Positions 49,195 through 59,665 of a DNA stretch of 64,000 bases are shown here, piece by piece. The translations under genes were made by a program, and so were the position numbers. Under the pieces are notes generated by a model. The model saw only the letters and a list, made by a program, of their open reading frames with translations. It searched no databases and was not told where the DNA came from. The stretch covers positions 124,001-188,000 of the forward strand of contig NZ_JAJJMN010000003.1 in NCBI RefSeq assembly GCF_020905335.1, given 5' to 3'. Every line of letters starts with the position of its first letter. The first letter of the stretch is position 1. Source of the DNA: Flavobacterium lipolyticum (GTDB lineage: Bacteria; Bacteroidota; Bacteroidia; Flavobacteriales; Flavobacteriaceae).

Positions 49195-50964
49195 ATGATA
49201 CTACAAACCATAATTTTTGGAATAGATTCCAAGAGAATAAGTCATTTTACCAGTATAGAATTGGTACAGGTGATAAACGATCATCATCGATTCGAAATTC
49301 GTGTTCCCCATGCCGTTGTCGAAAGTCCTTTGGCCTATACTCTTGAAAATGCTCAGGCCTGGTTAGGTAAAGTGGTACACATCATCCTTGAAGACAAAAA
49401 CAACTTTTTAGGAGTAGTGACCAATATCGATTTTGATCAGGAAATGGGGCATTCAGGCAACCATATTGTAGTATCAGGTTATTCAAAGACCATCTTGTTG
49501 GAGTCCGGTGAAAAGCTGCATTCCTGGGAAGAAATGAATTTAAAAGATATCGTCAAAGAAGCCATAAAAAATGGAGCAGGAGAGCAGCTGCAAAACGAGG
49601 TAAACCCTGAATATGCCAGTAAAATGGACTATCAGAATCAATACCTTGAAACCGATTTTCAGTTCATTCAGCGATTGGCAAAACAGTACAACGAATGGTT
49701 GTATTATGATGGAGAGAAGTTAATCTTCGGTAAACCTAAAAGTTTTGACAAGCCGATCTCTCTGACCTACAATAGTGATATCTCAAAACTAAAAATATCC
49801 GTACAGGCGGTACCAAATAAATTTAGTGCTTTTACTTATAACGAAAGCGCTGACAAACGCTATAGCGCAAAATCAAAAGACACGGTAGGCGGTTTGCCAA
49901 AATTAGGCAATGAAGCTTTTGCTGCTTCAAAAGAGGTATTTGCAACACCGGCATTTACACACGGAATAGTGAGTACAGGCGACGATTTGGTTTTAGAATC
50001 TTTCTTAAAAAAGAAACAGGAAAGTGCCGCTGCCGATACCAATTATGTTTCGGCAACTACTAAAAATACCAAATTAAAAATTGGAAGTATAGTCAACATA
50101 AAATCTAGTGTTTTAGAAAACGAAAGTATGATAACACAAGAAGTAGGCTCTTATATTATTACCGAAATTAGCCACTATGCGACCCATTTGGGAGAATACG
50201 AAAATAACTTCAGAGCGATACCTTCAAAAGTATTGAGTCTTCCGGAACCCGATGTCGCTTATCCAATAGCACAAACACAGCAAGCTCTGGTAGAAAGTAA
50301 TACGGATCCTAAAAATAAAGGAAGAATTAGAGTGCAAATGCTTTGGCAGCAAGGTACTTCTATGAAAACAGCCTGGCTTCGTGTTCTAACTCCGGATGCA
50401 GGAAGCAGCGGAAAAGTAGCAAGTAACAGAGGAATGGTATTTATACCCGATGTAGGGGATCATGTTATGGTTCATTTCCGTTATGGAGATCCAAACAGAC
50501 CTTTCATTTTGGGAAGCGTATTTCATGGAAAAAGTGGCGGAGGCGGTGGTCAGGATAACAACAAAAGAAGCTTTGCAACCAGAGGAGGCACTTCTTTAGT
50601 TTTAGATGAAGGAGATAATAGTTTTACCGCAACAGATCCAAGTGGTAATATGATAAAACTTAATGGTGACGGGACCATGACCATTTATGCACCAAACAAA
50701 ATTGACGTTTTGTCGAAAGAAATTAACATTCTTGCTGATGAAAAGGTAAATATAAATGGTATAAATGAGGTCAATGTCGACAGTAAAAAAATAGTAGCTG
50801 TTGGTACGGATGAGGTGAGTGTGAAAAGTGACACTCAAATCGGTAATGAAGCGCCAAGTATCAATATAAAAGGAAAAAATACCATTTTGGCAGAAGGAAA
50901 GGTTGTTGACATAGACGGTAAAACAATGACCAATGTTAAAGGTGGAGTGGTGAACTTAAATTAG
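49195..50964 (+). CDS. tssI: T6SS spike protein VgrG/TssI, copy 2
   Basis: 589 residues. It aligns with VgrG-1 along the gp27-like and OB-fold parts (IIFGIDSKRISHFTSIELVQ; PDVAYPIAQTQQALVESNTDPKNKGRIRVQMLW; IPDVGDHVMVHFRYGDPNRPFILGSVFHG), then has a shorter and different C-terminal spike. The difference at the C-terminus suggests it takes a different tip protein, here the PAAR-like start of the Rhs protein downstream. Confidence 0.95.
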   Translation: MILQTIIFGIDSKRISHFTSIELVQVINDHHRFEIRVPHAVVESPLAYTLENAQAWLGKVVHIILEDKNNFLGVVTNIDFDQEMGHSGNHIVVSGYSKTILLESGEKLHSWEEMNLKDIVKEAIKNGAGEQLQNEVNPEYASKMDYQNQYLETDFQFIQRLAKQYNEWLYYDGEKLIFGKPKSFDKPISLTYNSDISKLKISVQAVPNKFSAFTYNESADKRYSAKSKDTVGGLPKLGNEAFAASKEVFATPAFTHGIVSTGDDLVLESFLKKKQESAAADTNYVSATTKNTKLKIGSIVNIKSSVLENESMITQEVGSYIITEISHYATHLGEYENNFRAIPSKVLSLPEPDVAYPIAQTQQALVESNTDPKNKGRIRVQMLWQQGTSMKTAWLRVLTPDAGSSGKVASNRGMVFIPDVGDHVMVHFRYGDPNRPFILGSVFHGKSGGGGGQDNNKRSFATRGGTSLVLDEGDNSFTATDPSGNMIKLNGDGTMTIYAPNKIDVLSKEINILADEKVNINGINEVNVDSKKIVAVGTDEVSVKSDTQIGNEAPSINIKGKNTILAEGKVVDIDGKTMTNVKGGVVNLN

Positions 50965-50973
50965 AATTTAAAA

Positions 50974-52323
50974 ATGCATAATACGCACAATCCTATCGCT
51001 GTAAGAGTCGAGAACATTCAGAAAATCTGGAACAAAACCCGAAAAGAAAAGCCAAAAGCTAAAGTATTCAGTATGGTTTGTTTTAAGGATGATTTTCCTT
51101 TATTGGATGCTTTCATTCACTTAGAATCTTCTGCCTATGGTAAATCTGAAGATTCGTTTGTTGCTTTTGTTGTTGATTTTGATGATAAAAAAGATTTTTA
51201 CAGCACGATCATAGAGCAATGGATTGTAACTTTTGAAGAAGACCTGAAAAAAAATCCCAATTGGAATTGGAAAGACTTTGCCACTTTTAAAGAAATACTT
51301 CCCGAAATTAATCAGCTTAGTATTGAAAGTCTGAAGGAATTCTACATCAAAATGCTCATTAGTTTTAAAGAATTTGAAGCAAAAACAGGAAATCTTTTGA
51401 TCGTAAGTTTATTAGTAAAAAAAGTAAGCAATGCCGATTTGTTGACCGAAAGTCTGAATGAACTGGCCGTTTTATTGCCGGAAAATATAGGTTTTCTGTT
51501 TTTGGATTATCAGGAAAGACAGCAGTATCGCGATGTAGTTTTTGCAGCAAAGGAAAACGGAACCATTATAGAAATTCCAAATCAGGAAATAAACAAAGCT
51601 TACAAAGAAATAGCTGCACAAGGAAATCCAAATGATCCACAGGTGCGATACCGAAAATGTTTGTTTGAAATTGGTGAGGCAGCAAAAAATAAAAAACAGG
51701 AGAAAGTAAAAAAACTGGGTAATGAGCTTATCGACATTAGTAAGAGTACCGGAGAAACCAGTTTTTGGGCTTCGTCTTATTTAATTTATGCCAGTTTTTT
51801 ATTTCAATTTAAAGACGAGAAGGAGCTTATTCATCAACTATTGGATAAGGGAATTAAAATAACAACTCCGTTTTATAAAGAGAAAGAAGATGTTGCTGGA
51901 ATTTTAATGCAGCTATTAGTTTACAAAGGTTCACATCACAGCATTATCGGAAATACAGATACGGCGATTGATTATTTTTTAAAACAAGTGGCAATTGCTA
52001 AGGAAATAAATCAGGAAATGCAGGTGATCAACGGGTACAATTATGCATTGCTGCTGGCTGCCAAGAAAAAAGGAAGTAGATATACCGAAATTTTAAATGA
52101 TGCTTTTGAGTACGGATACGCACTAACCGACGAAACCCTTAAAATCGTCAACTTTACTTTTATTGCTGACAGTTATTTAGAGAGTGACCCTAAAATTGGG
52201 TATTCAGAAAAAGAAGCTGTTTTTAAACGAATGGTACTCATTTTTGGAGAAAACTGGAACGACAATCCAAAACAAATAGCCAAACAGATACAAGAGGAAT
52301 ATCAATTAAGCAACACCTATTAA
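50974..52323 (+). CDS. Helical-repeat protein between VgrG-2 and Rhs; Rhs adaptor candidate
   Basis: 449 residues, no signal peptide. The N-terminal half looks like an alpha/beta domain; the second half is made of TPR-like helix pairs (for example YRKCLFEIGEAAKNKKQEKVKKLGNELIDISKS and GNTDTAIDYFLKQVAIAKEINQEMQVINGYNYALLLAA). It starts 9 bp after vgrG-2 and ends 2 bp before rhs. Proteobacterial Rhs effectors need Eag (DUF1795) chaperones; no such gene is present here and this protein sits in that place. Function is inference. Confidence 0.8.
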   Translation: MHNTHNPIAVRVENIQKIWNKTRKEKPKAKVFSMVCFKDDFPLLDAFIHLESSAYGKSEDSFVAFVVDFDDKKDFYSTIIEQWIVTFEEDLKKNPNWNWKDFATFKEILPEINQLSIESLKEFYIKMLISFKEFEAKTGNLLIVSLLVKKVSNADLLTESLNELAVLLPENIGFLFLDYQERQQYRDVVFAAKENGTIIEIPNQEINKAYKEIAAQGNPNDPQVRYRKCLFEIGEAAKNKKQEKVKKLGNELIDISKSTGETSFWASSYLIYASFLFQFKDEKELIHQLLDKGIKITTPFYKEKEDVAGILMQLLVYKGSHHSIIGNTDTAIDYFLKQVAIAKEINQEMQVINGYNYALLLAAKKKGSRYTEILNDAFEYGYALTDETLKIVNFTFIADSYLESDPKIGYSEKEAVFKRMVLIFGENWNDNPKQIAKQIQEEYQLSNTY

Positions 52324-52325
52324 TT

Positions 52326-55300
52326 ATGTTATTAACCGATAATCATTTGACCATTGTGGTGGGTATAGACATTCATTTTACTACCCTGCCTCCATTTAAC
52401 CCGTTTCATCCTTATATAGGTATAGTGATGGACCCTTTTGATTACGTTCCGTTTTTAGGTGCCACTGTGCATGTAAATGGTTTTAAAAGAGGTAATTCCG
52501 ATACTAGCGGAATCATAATTCCATTACAACATATCCCTCTTTTTACGCCACCTTGGCTAATGATGCCCATTATCGGGCATGAAAGTATGAATTTTTTCGC
52601 CTCACAAACCGTTTTTTCAGACGGTACGAGGATGAGTCCCAAAGGACATATGCTAATGACCTGTAATGATATCGGCATCCCCCTATCGATGTCTTTAGGG
52701 AAAACCAAAATAGGCAAGAAAATGCTACCGTTTGCCCCAACCCTTTTTGCCCCAACCTCATTTTCATTGCCTATCCCAACGGGGAAACCCGTAATGGTTG
52801 GTGGACCCTATCCTCCCGATTGGGGAGGAGTCCTTACAGGATTATTAGCTAGTATTGGTTTTAGTACCTTGATGAAAAAAGCCAGAGGACTTATTAAAAA
52901 ATTTAATACGAGTGGAAAAAGTCCAAAAGGGCTTAAAAGAATCTTGTGTAGATTTGGTTTTGAGCCTATTAATCTTATAAATGGTGCCGTAATTTATGAA
53001 GGCAGTGATTTCAGTATTACCAGTCCGATTCCTTTAAACTGGGAGCGCAGTTGGTATTCAGACTCCCCATATGTGGGATGGCTGGGTCATGGTGTGCATA
53101 GTGTCTACGATCGGGCGGTAGAATTGTATCCTGAAGACGATGCTCTTGGACTTCGTATGGATGACGGGCGACTTGTAGCTTTTCCAACACTGCTGCCCGA
53201 AGAAGAATTTTATTTACGTGAAGAAAAAACTACTATTAAAAGAACGCAGGAAGGGTATAGCGCCTACGAACATAGTAGTAAACTCTTGTATGAGTTTACT
53301 CTTTTTAATGGAAAAAAATACCAACTTACCAAAATTAGCAACCCCGACGGACTTTGTATTGTTTTTGAATTTACAGCAAACCGTTTAAATAAAATTATCG
53401 ATGCTGCCGGCAGAGCCATCAAAGTAAGTACGAAAGACGGTTTTATTCAAAAAATGGAACTTGTTGGACCGGAGCAGGATGAGCTATTGGTAGCTTACGA
53501 GTACGATGAGGACGGTAACATAAATGCGATTATCGACGCGCTTCAAAAACCAACTACCATTGAATATGAAAACCATTTGATGGTCAAAAAAACCGATCGT
53601 AACGGACAAACATTTTATTGGGAATACGATAATGAAAACCGTTGTACACACACCTGGGGTGACGGAGGCTGGCAGGAAGGCTGGATGGAATATCATCCGG
53701 AAGAAGGATACAATTTAGTAACAGACGCCAATAGGGCCGTAACTACTTATTATTACGAGCCTAGTCAATTGGTCACACAGGTAAAAGATCCAATGGGCAA
53801 CAGTACCTTTTACGACTATACCGAGTTTATGGAACTCTATCGTGAGATTGATCCCGAAGGACGTATACTAGGCTTTAACTACGATGACAGAGGAAACAAA
53901 ACCGGTACCGTTTACCCGGATGGCACCGAAGAAATCATGATTTACGATGAGGAAAATCGCCCGTCTATTGCTATAGATCCCGAAGGGAACAAAACGGTTT
54001 ATCTGTACAAAGAAGACAGAGAGGATCAGCTCAAAACGATTATTGCTCCCGATAAAAGTACTAGTCATTTCACTTATAACGATAACGGACTACTGGCCAG
54101 CGTTGCCAAAAACAACAATAAACTCGAACTGATTTATGATGATCAATTCAATCTTATAGAGTGGCGTGAGAATAGCGAAAAGTTAAAATCATGGGAGTAC
54201 GATCATCGCGGACGCGTACAAGCGATCTACACCCCGATGCAGATGGCCGATTATTTTAGTTACGACGCGTTGGACAGGGTAAGACAAATTGTAGAAAAAG
54301 ACAGTAATGTCATACAGTTTACCTACAATAATTATGATGAAGTCATAGCGCTAAAAGACAATAAAAACAGTATTAAGTTTAGTTATACCCCAATGGGAAG
54401 TCTCGCTACGCGTGAACAAAATGGCGTGAAAGTGCGTTTTGATTACGACAAGATGGAGCAATTGCAAGGCATCAAAAACGAAGACAACGAAGTATATTAT
54501 TTCGCCCGAAATAAAGCCGGACAAATTGTAAAAGAAACCGCTTTTGATGGTATGGTGAAAAAGTACCAGCGGAATCTTGCAGGTGAAGTCACCCGAATCG
54601 ATCATGGCAACGGAAAATTTACCGAATACGAACAAGATGCACTAGGACGCATCACCAGAGCCGATTATCACGACGGCACCTGGGAAACGTATAGTTACAA
54701 CAAAAACGGACTTTTAACAGAGGCCGTAAATCAAAATTTAAGCATCCTTCTGGAGCGTGATGAAATGGGGCGTGTCGTAAAAGAAACTCAACAACAACAG
54801 CTCGACAAAGATGATAATGCTATTACCATTACTTCCACTTACAACAAACTGGGACAGCGTATTGGTATAAATAGTTCATTGGGAGCAGAGATTAGCACCC
54901 ATTACGACTCAAAAGGACAGTTGGAACGCATCGAAGCACAAAGCAACGAACTCAAAGAACAGCACCAGAAGTGGGAAACTACCCTGAAACGCGACGAATT
55001 GGGAAGAGAAATAGAACGCTTCACTACTGGAGGACTCCATATTAAAACCAGTTACAACAACAACGGAAAACAAAAGGAACAGGAAGTATTTGCCAATGGC
55101 AAACGCACGGGATCACGCTTTTACAACTGGGATACCAACCAGCAATTGCGCAGTGCCGTAAACCAAATGACCTCAAGTATCACCTATTTTGATTACGATG
55201 ATTTTGGTAATCTTGCCAAGGCTGATTACGATGGAAAAGGACAGCTTTACAAAACCCCGGATGCGGTAGGGAATCTTTACAAAACTCCCGATCGCAGCGA

Positions 55301-56546
55301 TCGTAAGTATGGTAAAGGTGGTAAACTGTTACAGGATGAAAAGTACCATTACAAATACGATGAACTGGGCAACCTGATACATAAAAGTTCCAGAAACATC
55401 AACGAAGAACTAAAATTCGAAGAACCCACCAACTGGATCGACAAACTGGCGGGAAACAAAACCGAAGAAACCAGATTACAGCAAGAACATGAGCAGTGGC
55501 AGGACGGCGACACCACCTACAGCTGGCTGGCGAATGGTATGCTCGAGAGCATTACCAACCCTGATGGGAAGAAAGTACATTTTGAGTACGATGCCCTGGG
55601 TCGACGCACCGCAAAAATTGCAAACCAAAAAATAAATCGCTATGTTTGGGATGGAAATGTTCTTATTCACGAATGGAAATACGATTTAAAAGATCGGCCT
55701 AAATTAATCGCCACTGAGGATGACTTAGTCTATGATAAACTCGAGCCTGTTGAAAACCTTATAACTTGGATATATCAAGAAGGAAGTTTTGTGCCAAGTG
55801 CCAAAATAATTGGAGAAGAAAAGTTCTCTATCATCAACGATTATATTGGTAGACCTGTACAAGCTTATAATAAAACTGGAAGTCTTGTTTGGGAAACCGA
55901 TTATGATATTTATGGAGATTTACGTAATCTGGAAGGTGATCGAAGTTTTATTCCGTTTAGGCAACTAGGACAGTATGAGGATGTTGAAACGGGTTTTTAT
56001 TATAATCGTTTCAGATATTATGATCCTAATATGGGGGTTTACATTTCAAAAGATCCCGTAGGGTTGAATAGTAGAGAATATAATTTCTATCGACATGTAA
56101 ATGATAGTAATAGTATTGTAGATATTTTTGGATTAGATTGGAATTATTTTTTAACGGATTCTAGTGGGAATACTTATTATCATGGTAGAGCAAACGATAA
56201 TGCTACTATGGAAGATGTTGCAAAAAGACATGCAAAAACAGATGGTACGGATGGAGTGAGATTTGGTGAAGGTGATAAAATGACTCGTGTTACTAGAGTA
56301 GGCTCAGAAAAAGATTTAGTTCGAGGTATTGAACAAAGAGGTGTTGAAGAAAATGATCTGTTAGGTTATAATAGTGATAAAGCAAGAGGAAATAAAATAA
56401 ATGGTATTTCTGAAGCCAAACAAGCTAAACCTAAAGGGATCGAAAGACTAAGTCTTGCTGATGATTTACTGGATGGTAGAAAAGTAAGTGAATTACCATC
56501 GCTTCAAGAATTAGAGTTTGACAAAAAATTTAAAGGTTGTAAATAA
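52326..56546 (+). CDS. Rhs polymorphic toxin, full length, with N-terminal PAAR-like region
   Basis: 1406 residues. Residues 1-200 form a PAAR-like tip region (ATVHVNGFKRGNSD, GHESMNFFASQTVFSDGTRMSPKGHM, PTGKPVMVGGPYPPDWGG). About 210-330 is DUF6531-like (NLINGAVIYEGSDFSITSPIPLNWERSWYSD). RHS/YD repeats fill about 390-1190. The RHS core motif IPFRQLGQYEDVETGFYYNRFRYYDP and YISKDPVGL (about 1243) mark the cleavage region. The last 135 residues are the toxin: YYHGRANDNATMEDVAKRHAK, RGIEQRG and RGNKINGISEA resemble a GIY-YIG/URI-type nuclease, a tentative call. The rhs shell would encapsulate the toxin until delivery by VgrG-2. The next gene is the likely immunity gene. Confidence 0.93.
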   Translation: MLLTDNHLTIVVGIDIHFTTLPPFNPFHPYIGIVMDPFDYVPFLGATVHVNGFKRGNSDTSGIIIPLQHIPLFTPPWLMMPIIGHESMNFFASQTVFSDGTRMSPKGHMLMTCNDIGIPLSMSLGKTKIGKKMLPFAPTLFAPTSFSLPIPTGKPVMVGGPYPPDWGGVLTGLLASIGFSTLMKKARGLIKKFNTSGKSPKGLKRILCRFGFEPINLINGAVIYEGSDFSITSPIPLNWERSWYSDSPYVGWLGHGVHSVYDRAVELYPEDDALGLRMDDGRLVAFPTLLPEEEFYLREEKTTIKRTQEGYSAYEHSSKLLYEFTLFNGKKYQLTKISNPDGLCIVFEFTANRLNKIIDAAGRAIKVSTKDGFIQKMELVGPEQDELLVAYEYDEDGNINAIIDALQKPTTIEYENHLMVKKTDRNGQTFYWEYDNENRCTHTWGDGGWQEGWMEYHPEEGYNLVTDANRAVTTYYYEPSQLVTQVKDPMGNSTFYDYTEFMELYREIDPEGRILGFNYDDRGNKTGTVYPDGTEEIMIYDEENRPSIAIDPEGNKTVYLYKEDREDQLKTIIAPDKSTSHFTYNDNGLLASVAKNNNKLELIYDDQFNLIEWRENSEKLKSWEYDHRGRVQAIYTPMQMADYFSYDALDRVRQIVEKDSNVIQFTYNNYDEVIALKDNKNSIKFSYTPMGSLATREQNGVKVRFDYDKMEQLQGIKNEDNEVYYFARNKAGQIVKETAFDGMVKKYQRNLAGEVTRIDHGNGKFTEYEQDALGRITRADYHDGTWETYSYNKNGLLTEAVNQNLSILLERDEMGRVVKETQQQQLDKDDNAITITSTYNKLGQRIGINSSLGAEISTHYDSKGQLERIEAQSNELKEQHQKWETTLKRDELGREIERFTTGGLHIKTSYNNNGKQKEQEVFANGKRTGSRFYNWDTNQQLRSAVNQMTSSITYFDYDDFGNLAKADYDGKGQLYKTPDAVGNLYKTPDRSDRKYGKGGKLLQDEKYHYKYDELGNLIHKSSRNINEELKFEEPTNWIDKLAGNKTEETRLQQEHEQWQDGDTTYSWLANGMLESITNPDGKKVHFEYDALGRRTAKIANQKINRYVWDGNVLIHEWKYDLKDRPKLIATEDDLVYDKLEPVENLITWIYQEGSFVPSAKIIGEEKFSIINDYIGRPVQAYNKTGSLVWETDYDIYGDLRNLEGDRSFIPFRQLGQYEDVETGFYYNRFRYYDPNMGVYISKDPVGLNSREYNFYRHVNDSNSIVDIFGLDWNYFLTDSSGNTYYHGRANDNATMEDVAKRHAKTDGTDGVRFGEGDKMTRVTRVGSEKDLVRGIEQRGVEENDLLGYNSDKARGNKINGISEAKQAKPKGIERLSLADDLLDGRKVSELPSLQELEFDKKFKGCK

Positions 56547-56551
56547 ATATT

Positions 56552-57301
56552 ATGCAAGAAGAACTAAAAAATGTCCACGATATGTGGAATTTTAAATTAT
56601 TTGAAGAATATAAAAAATGCAATAAAGAAATTATTATTGCTTCTTTCTTAGCAAGTTTTAGTTCAAATAAAAGAGAACTACGTTCTGGACTACCTGTTTT
56701 TGCTATTATGCAGACATTTCCTAATCATGAATTTGTTTTAAGAGAAAATGAGGATTTGTCCCGGGAATCTCCTTGTGAAATATGTTCTACAGCTTACGGT
56801 TATCCAAAGGAGTTAAGTGAGAAAAATTTACAAATATTGCATATGTGCATAAGTGAAGGAGGATTATTAGGTCATAGATTATCAAATTACTACAATTATT
56901 TGCTTGTTTTTAATAATAATGCAGATGTAAAAAATGCAAAAGTTAATGAGGAAGATCTTCGCATTTTTTCTGAAATACTTGATATTCTTTTAAATATTGA
57001 AGAGGATGCTACTTTAAAAAAAGAAGTAATTAAAAGTATTGGAAAAATTAAAGGATTCAAAACAAAGCCCGAACAAAGACAAGTTTTGTTGGAAACTTTA
57101 GGGTATTGCAGTATTTTGGAGACTGAAAAATACAAAGGCTTATTAAAAGAATATACCAACTTAGCTGTTGCCCCAAGAAAAACACATAGCTCAGACTGGA
57201 ATTATCCAGTAGATTTTTGGGTTGGCAAAGATGGAATCAATAAAGAAGCTTTTAAATTTTGGTTTGGGGATTATAAACAATTGGAAAAATACTGGAAATA
57301 A
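56552..57301 (+). CDS. Candidate immunity protein for the full-length Rhs toxin
   Basis: 249 residues, cytosolic, no known family recognised. It starts 5 bp after rhs. A CEICSTAYGYPKE segment around residue 75 is the only striking motif, and the rest is helical and acidic. A cytosolic immunity protein fits a nuclease toxin. A terminator lies 120 bp downstream. Confidence 0.8.
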   Translation: MQEELKNVHDMWNFKLFEEYKKCNKEIIIASFLASFSSNKRELRSGLPVFAIMQTFPNHEFVLRENEDLSRESPCEICSTAYGYPKELSEKNLQILHMCISEGGLLGHRLSNYYNYLLVFNNNADVKNAKVNEEDLRIFSEILDILLNIEEDATLKKEVIKSIGKIKGFKTKPEQRQVLLETLGYCSILETEKYKGLLKEYTNLAVAPRKTHSSDWNYPVDFWVGKDGINKEAFKFWFGDYKQLEKYWK

Positions 57302-57421
57302 AAAGTTTAATTAGGTAAATGTAGTAGATTGTCTATTTAAAATAATTGGAATTTCCGAAATTCACGCGATTGAGAGCATCTTACTCATTAAGTAAAAGAG
57401 CATGTAAAACATAAGAAAAGA

Positions 57422-57449
57422 GAACCTCGCTTCATAGCGAGTTTTTTTA
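57422..57449 (+). terminator. Terminator between the rhs operon and the first displaced tip
   Basis: A CTCGCT-TCAT-AGCGAG hairpin followed by T7. It would stop transcription before the rhs tip that starts about 15 bp later. Confidence 0.7.
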
Positions 57450-57461
57450 TATAGAAGAAAA

Positions 57462-58322
57462 AATGTTCTCACACACGAATGGAAATACGATTTAAAAGAT
57501 CGTCCAAAATTAATTGCCACTGAGGATGACTTAGTCTATGATAAACCGGAACCGATTGAGAATTTAATCACTTGGGTTTATGAAGGAGGTTCTTTTGTAC
57601 CAAGTGCTAAGATTGTTGGAGAGGAAAAGTTCTCTATCATCAATGATTATATAGGTCGTCCTGTACAGGTATATAACGAAAAAGGTGATGTAGTTTGGGA
57701 GACTGATTACGATATTTACGGGAATTTGCGGAACCTAAGAGGAGATCGAGGTTTTATTCCTTTCAGACAGTTAGGACAGTATGAGGATATAGAGATTGGA
57801 CTTTACTATAACAGGTATCGTTATTATTCTTTTGACACTGGAGTGTATATTAGTCAGGATCCAATTGGGCTAGATGGTGGAGATGCGTTTTATTCATATG
57901 TCTATGATAGTAATAGTTGGGTTGACCCTTTTGGTTTAGTAAAAGCACCAAGTACTGTTCCAACTTCTTCAGGAGTTTACACTTTGACAAATTCTACAAC
58001 AGGGGAGGCATATGTTGGTTCTGGTTTAAATGCTAATAGTAGGATGTCAGATACTAGTCATACAAAAGCGCAATCAATGTTATCTCATCCAGATACAAAA
58101 GTTGCTTTTACTCCTGTAGATTTGGGAGATGCAGATGATTGGAGATCTCAAAACAGAATTTTAAGACATTTTGAACAACAAGAGTATGAAAGTGTCAAAA
58201 ACACTGGGCAGTATGAAATGTTAAATTCAAATAATCCGGAAGCATCAAGTAAAAAAACCAGAAATGCAGGTATTGTAAAAGATAAAAAAGCTTCAAAAAA
58301 AGTAAAAATAAGTTGTAATTAA
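57462..58322 (+). CDS. Displaced rhs 3' tip 1 with GIY-YIG nuclease toxin
   Basis: The frame is open from 57438 but has no ATG; homology to the full rhs begins at about 57462 (matching 55657). An ORF caller would place the start at a TTG (57726). The first 160 codons copy the RHS core (IPFRQLGQYEDIEIGLYYNRYRYY, YISQDPIGL, WVDPFGL). The rest is a new toxin with SGVYTLTNSTTGEAYVGSGLNANSRMSDTSH, a GIY-YIG nuclease start (Tyr, Tyr, Arg), and the conserved Glu in LRHFEQQEYE. It cannot make a full Rhs protein alone; it probably serves as a replacement tip through recombination. An LRR-like gene follows. Confidence 0.82.
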   Translation, partial: NVLTHEWKYDLKDRPKLIATEDDLVYDKPEPIENLITWVYEGGSFVPSAKIVGEEKFSIINDYIGRPVQVYNEKGDVVWETDYDIYGNLRNLRGDRGFIPFRQLGQYEDIEIGLYYNRYRYYSFDTGVYISQDPIGLDGGDAFYSYVYDSNSWVDPFGLVKAPSTVPTSSGVYTLTNSTTGEAYVGSGLNANSRMSDTSHTKAQSMLSHPDTKVAFTPVDLGDADDWRSQNRILRHFEQQEYESVKNTGQYEMLNSNNPEASSKKTRNAGIVKDKKASKKVKISCN

Positions 58323-58327
58323 TTATT

Positions 58328-59209
58328 ATGTATACAGAAGTTAAAAAAGCTATTATAAATTCAAATAGTAAAAATTGGTATTTTTCAATTGAAAAACAAG
58401 ATTTTGGAGGGAATGTTGAATATAGACAATATTTGGATTTTCCAAATGAAGATGAGTACTTAGATATCAAATCAATTACATTTTCAATTACTTCTAATGA
58501 TGAAGAAAGAATAACAAAGTATCCTGAATTTATTGGGAAACTATTAAATTTAAAATCATTAATTATTCCGATAGATTGGCTAGATAAAATAGAGATACCG
58601 GCAAATATTGAAGTTTTAAAGTTAAATTCTCCAGTATCTAATTTTGATAGCCAACATGAATTACCAAATAATTTAATTTTGAATAATTTAAAATATTTAT
58701 CAATTTCTGAACTTGCAAAACCATGTTTATTCAATGTTGTAAGTTTTCCAAATATAGAATGGATAGATTATGATTTAGCACCAGAGAAAAATACTAATAG
58801 AATATTTGAATTATCAAAACTAAGTAATCTAAGACATCTGATATTCGGACATGCAAAAAATTTGGATGTTTTTCCTTACTTTATTAATCACAAAATTGAG
58901 ACTTTGGAATTATTTGCTTGTATCGGCAAGAATTTTCCAATTGAAAAGATAGTTCATTTTAAAACTTTAAAAAGTTTGTATATTAATAATATTTCGGTTG
59001 TTTTTGATTGTAATATCTTACTGGAGTTGGAAGAACTGGAAGAGTTATATTTGTTAAATATCAAAAATGTTATCAATGTTGAAAAAATATTGGAACATAA
59101 TAAAATAAATAGAATATCAATAAAAGCATGTGGTAATCCATTTAAAAAAATAGGGAAGAATAGTTTTTTTGAGAAAGGATATAGCTCTTTAGCTATTGAT
59201 TATGCTTAA
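58328..59209 (+). CDS. Leucine-rich-repeat-like protein, candidate immunity to the GIY-YIG tip
   Basis: 293 residues, cytosolic. Irregular leucine-rich repeats are visible: LLNLKSLIIPIDWLDKIEIP, LNNLKYLSISEL, LSNLRHLIFGHAKNLDVFP, FKTLKSLYINNIS, LEELEELYLLNIKN. It starts 5 bp after the toxin tip. Immunity role is inferred from position. Confidence 0.8.
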   Translation: MYTEVKKAIINSNSKNWYFSIEKQDFGGNVEYRQYLDFPNEDEYLDIKSITFSITSNDEERITKYPEFIGKLLNLKSLIIPIDWLDKIEIPANIEVLKLNSPVSNFDSQHELPNNLILNNLKYLSISELAKPCLFNVVSFPNIEWIDYDLAPEKNTNRIFELSKLSNLRHLIFGHAKNLDVFPYFINHKIETLELFACIGKNFPIEKIVHFKTLKSLYINNISVVFDCNILLELEELEELYLLNIKNVINVEKILEHNKINRISIKACGNPFKKIGKNSFFEKGYSSLAIDYA

Positions 59210-59392
59210 TGAGACGGAGTGAGGAATTATTTTCTAGCTAAGATTATAAAGGACTAAGGTTGCTTTTTTTAGTAGATAATGATATGAATTTTTAATACAA
59301 TTAACATGGATAAAAGGATAAATCTAAAAATAATAATAGATCGTTAATACATAAGAAAGAATTAAAAAACTACATGAAACATTTTGTTATAA

Positions 59393-59590
59393 GAAAGTCT
59401 TTTGATCTCTAACGATAAGGTTATAAAAAAACTAAACCCCGCTCATCTCAGCGGGGTTTGTTGTGAATATTGGAATCAATTTTCGATTTCTTTCGCGGGT
59501 CTGATAATCAGCATGTTTTTCATTACGGTAATGGTCAAATTTCTGTCGATAGTGAATACCTCCGTTAGCGTGAGCGTCACGTTTATGAAC
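59393..59590. repeat. Cassette-boundary repeat A
   Basis: Begins with a TCTTTTGATCTCTAACGATAA-like phrase, then an AAACCCCGCTCATCTCAGCGGGGTTT terminator hairpin (about 59436-59461) and about 130 bp ending near GAGCGTCACGTTTATGAAC. The same unit recurs as copy B (62065-62262) and as a cut copy C (63471-63518), each time after an immunity gene. A minus-strand ORF in copy A is broken in copy B, so I do not call a gene. Confidence 0.8.
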
Positions 59591-59665
59591 GCAAAGTTGT
59601 CTTGTTCTGAAAAAAGTTTGCATATTTATACTTAATCCTAAAATAGATTTACATTCCTATTTTAG

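Noticed and set aside
59432..59623. Minus-strand ORF of 63 codons in boundary repeat A
   Set aside because: The matching frame in copy B is broken by a one-base shift and stops, so it is not a conserved gene, although both copies share a readable stretch (YRQKFDHYRNEKHADYQ).
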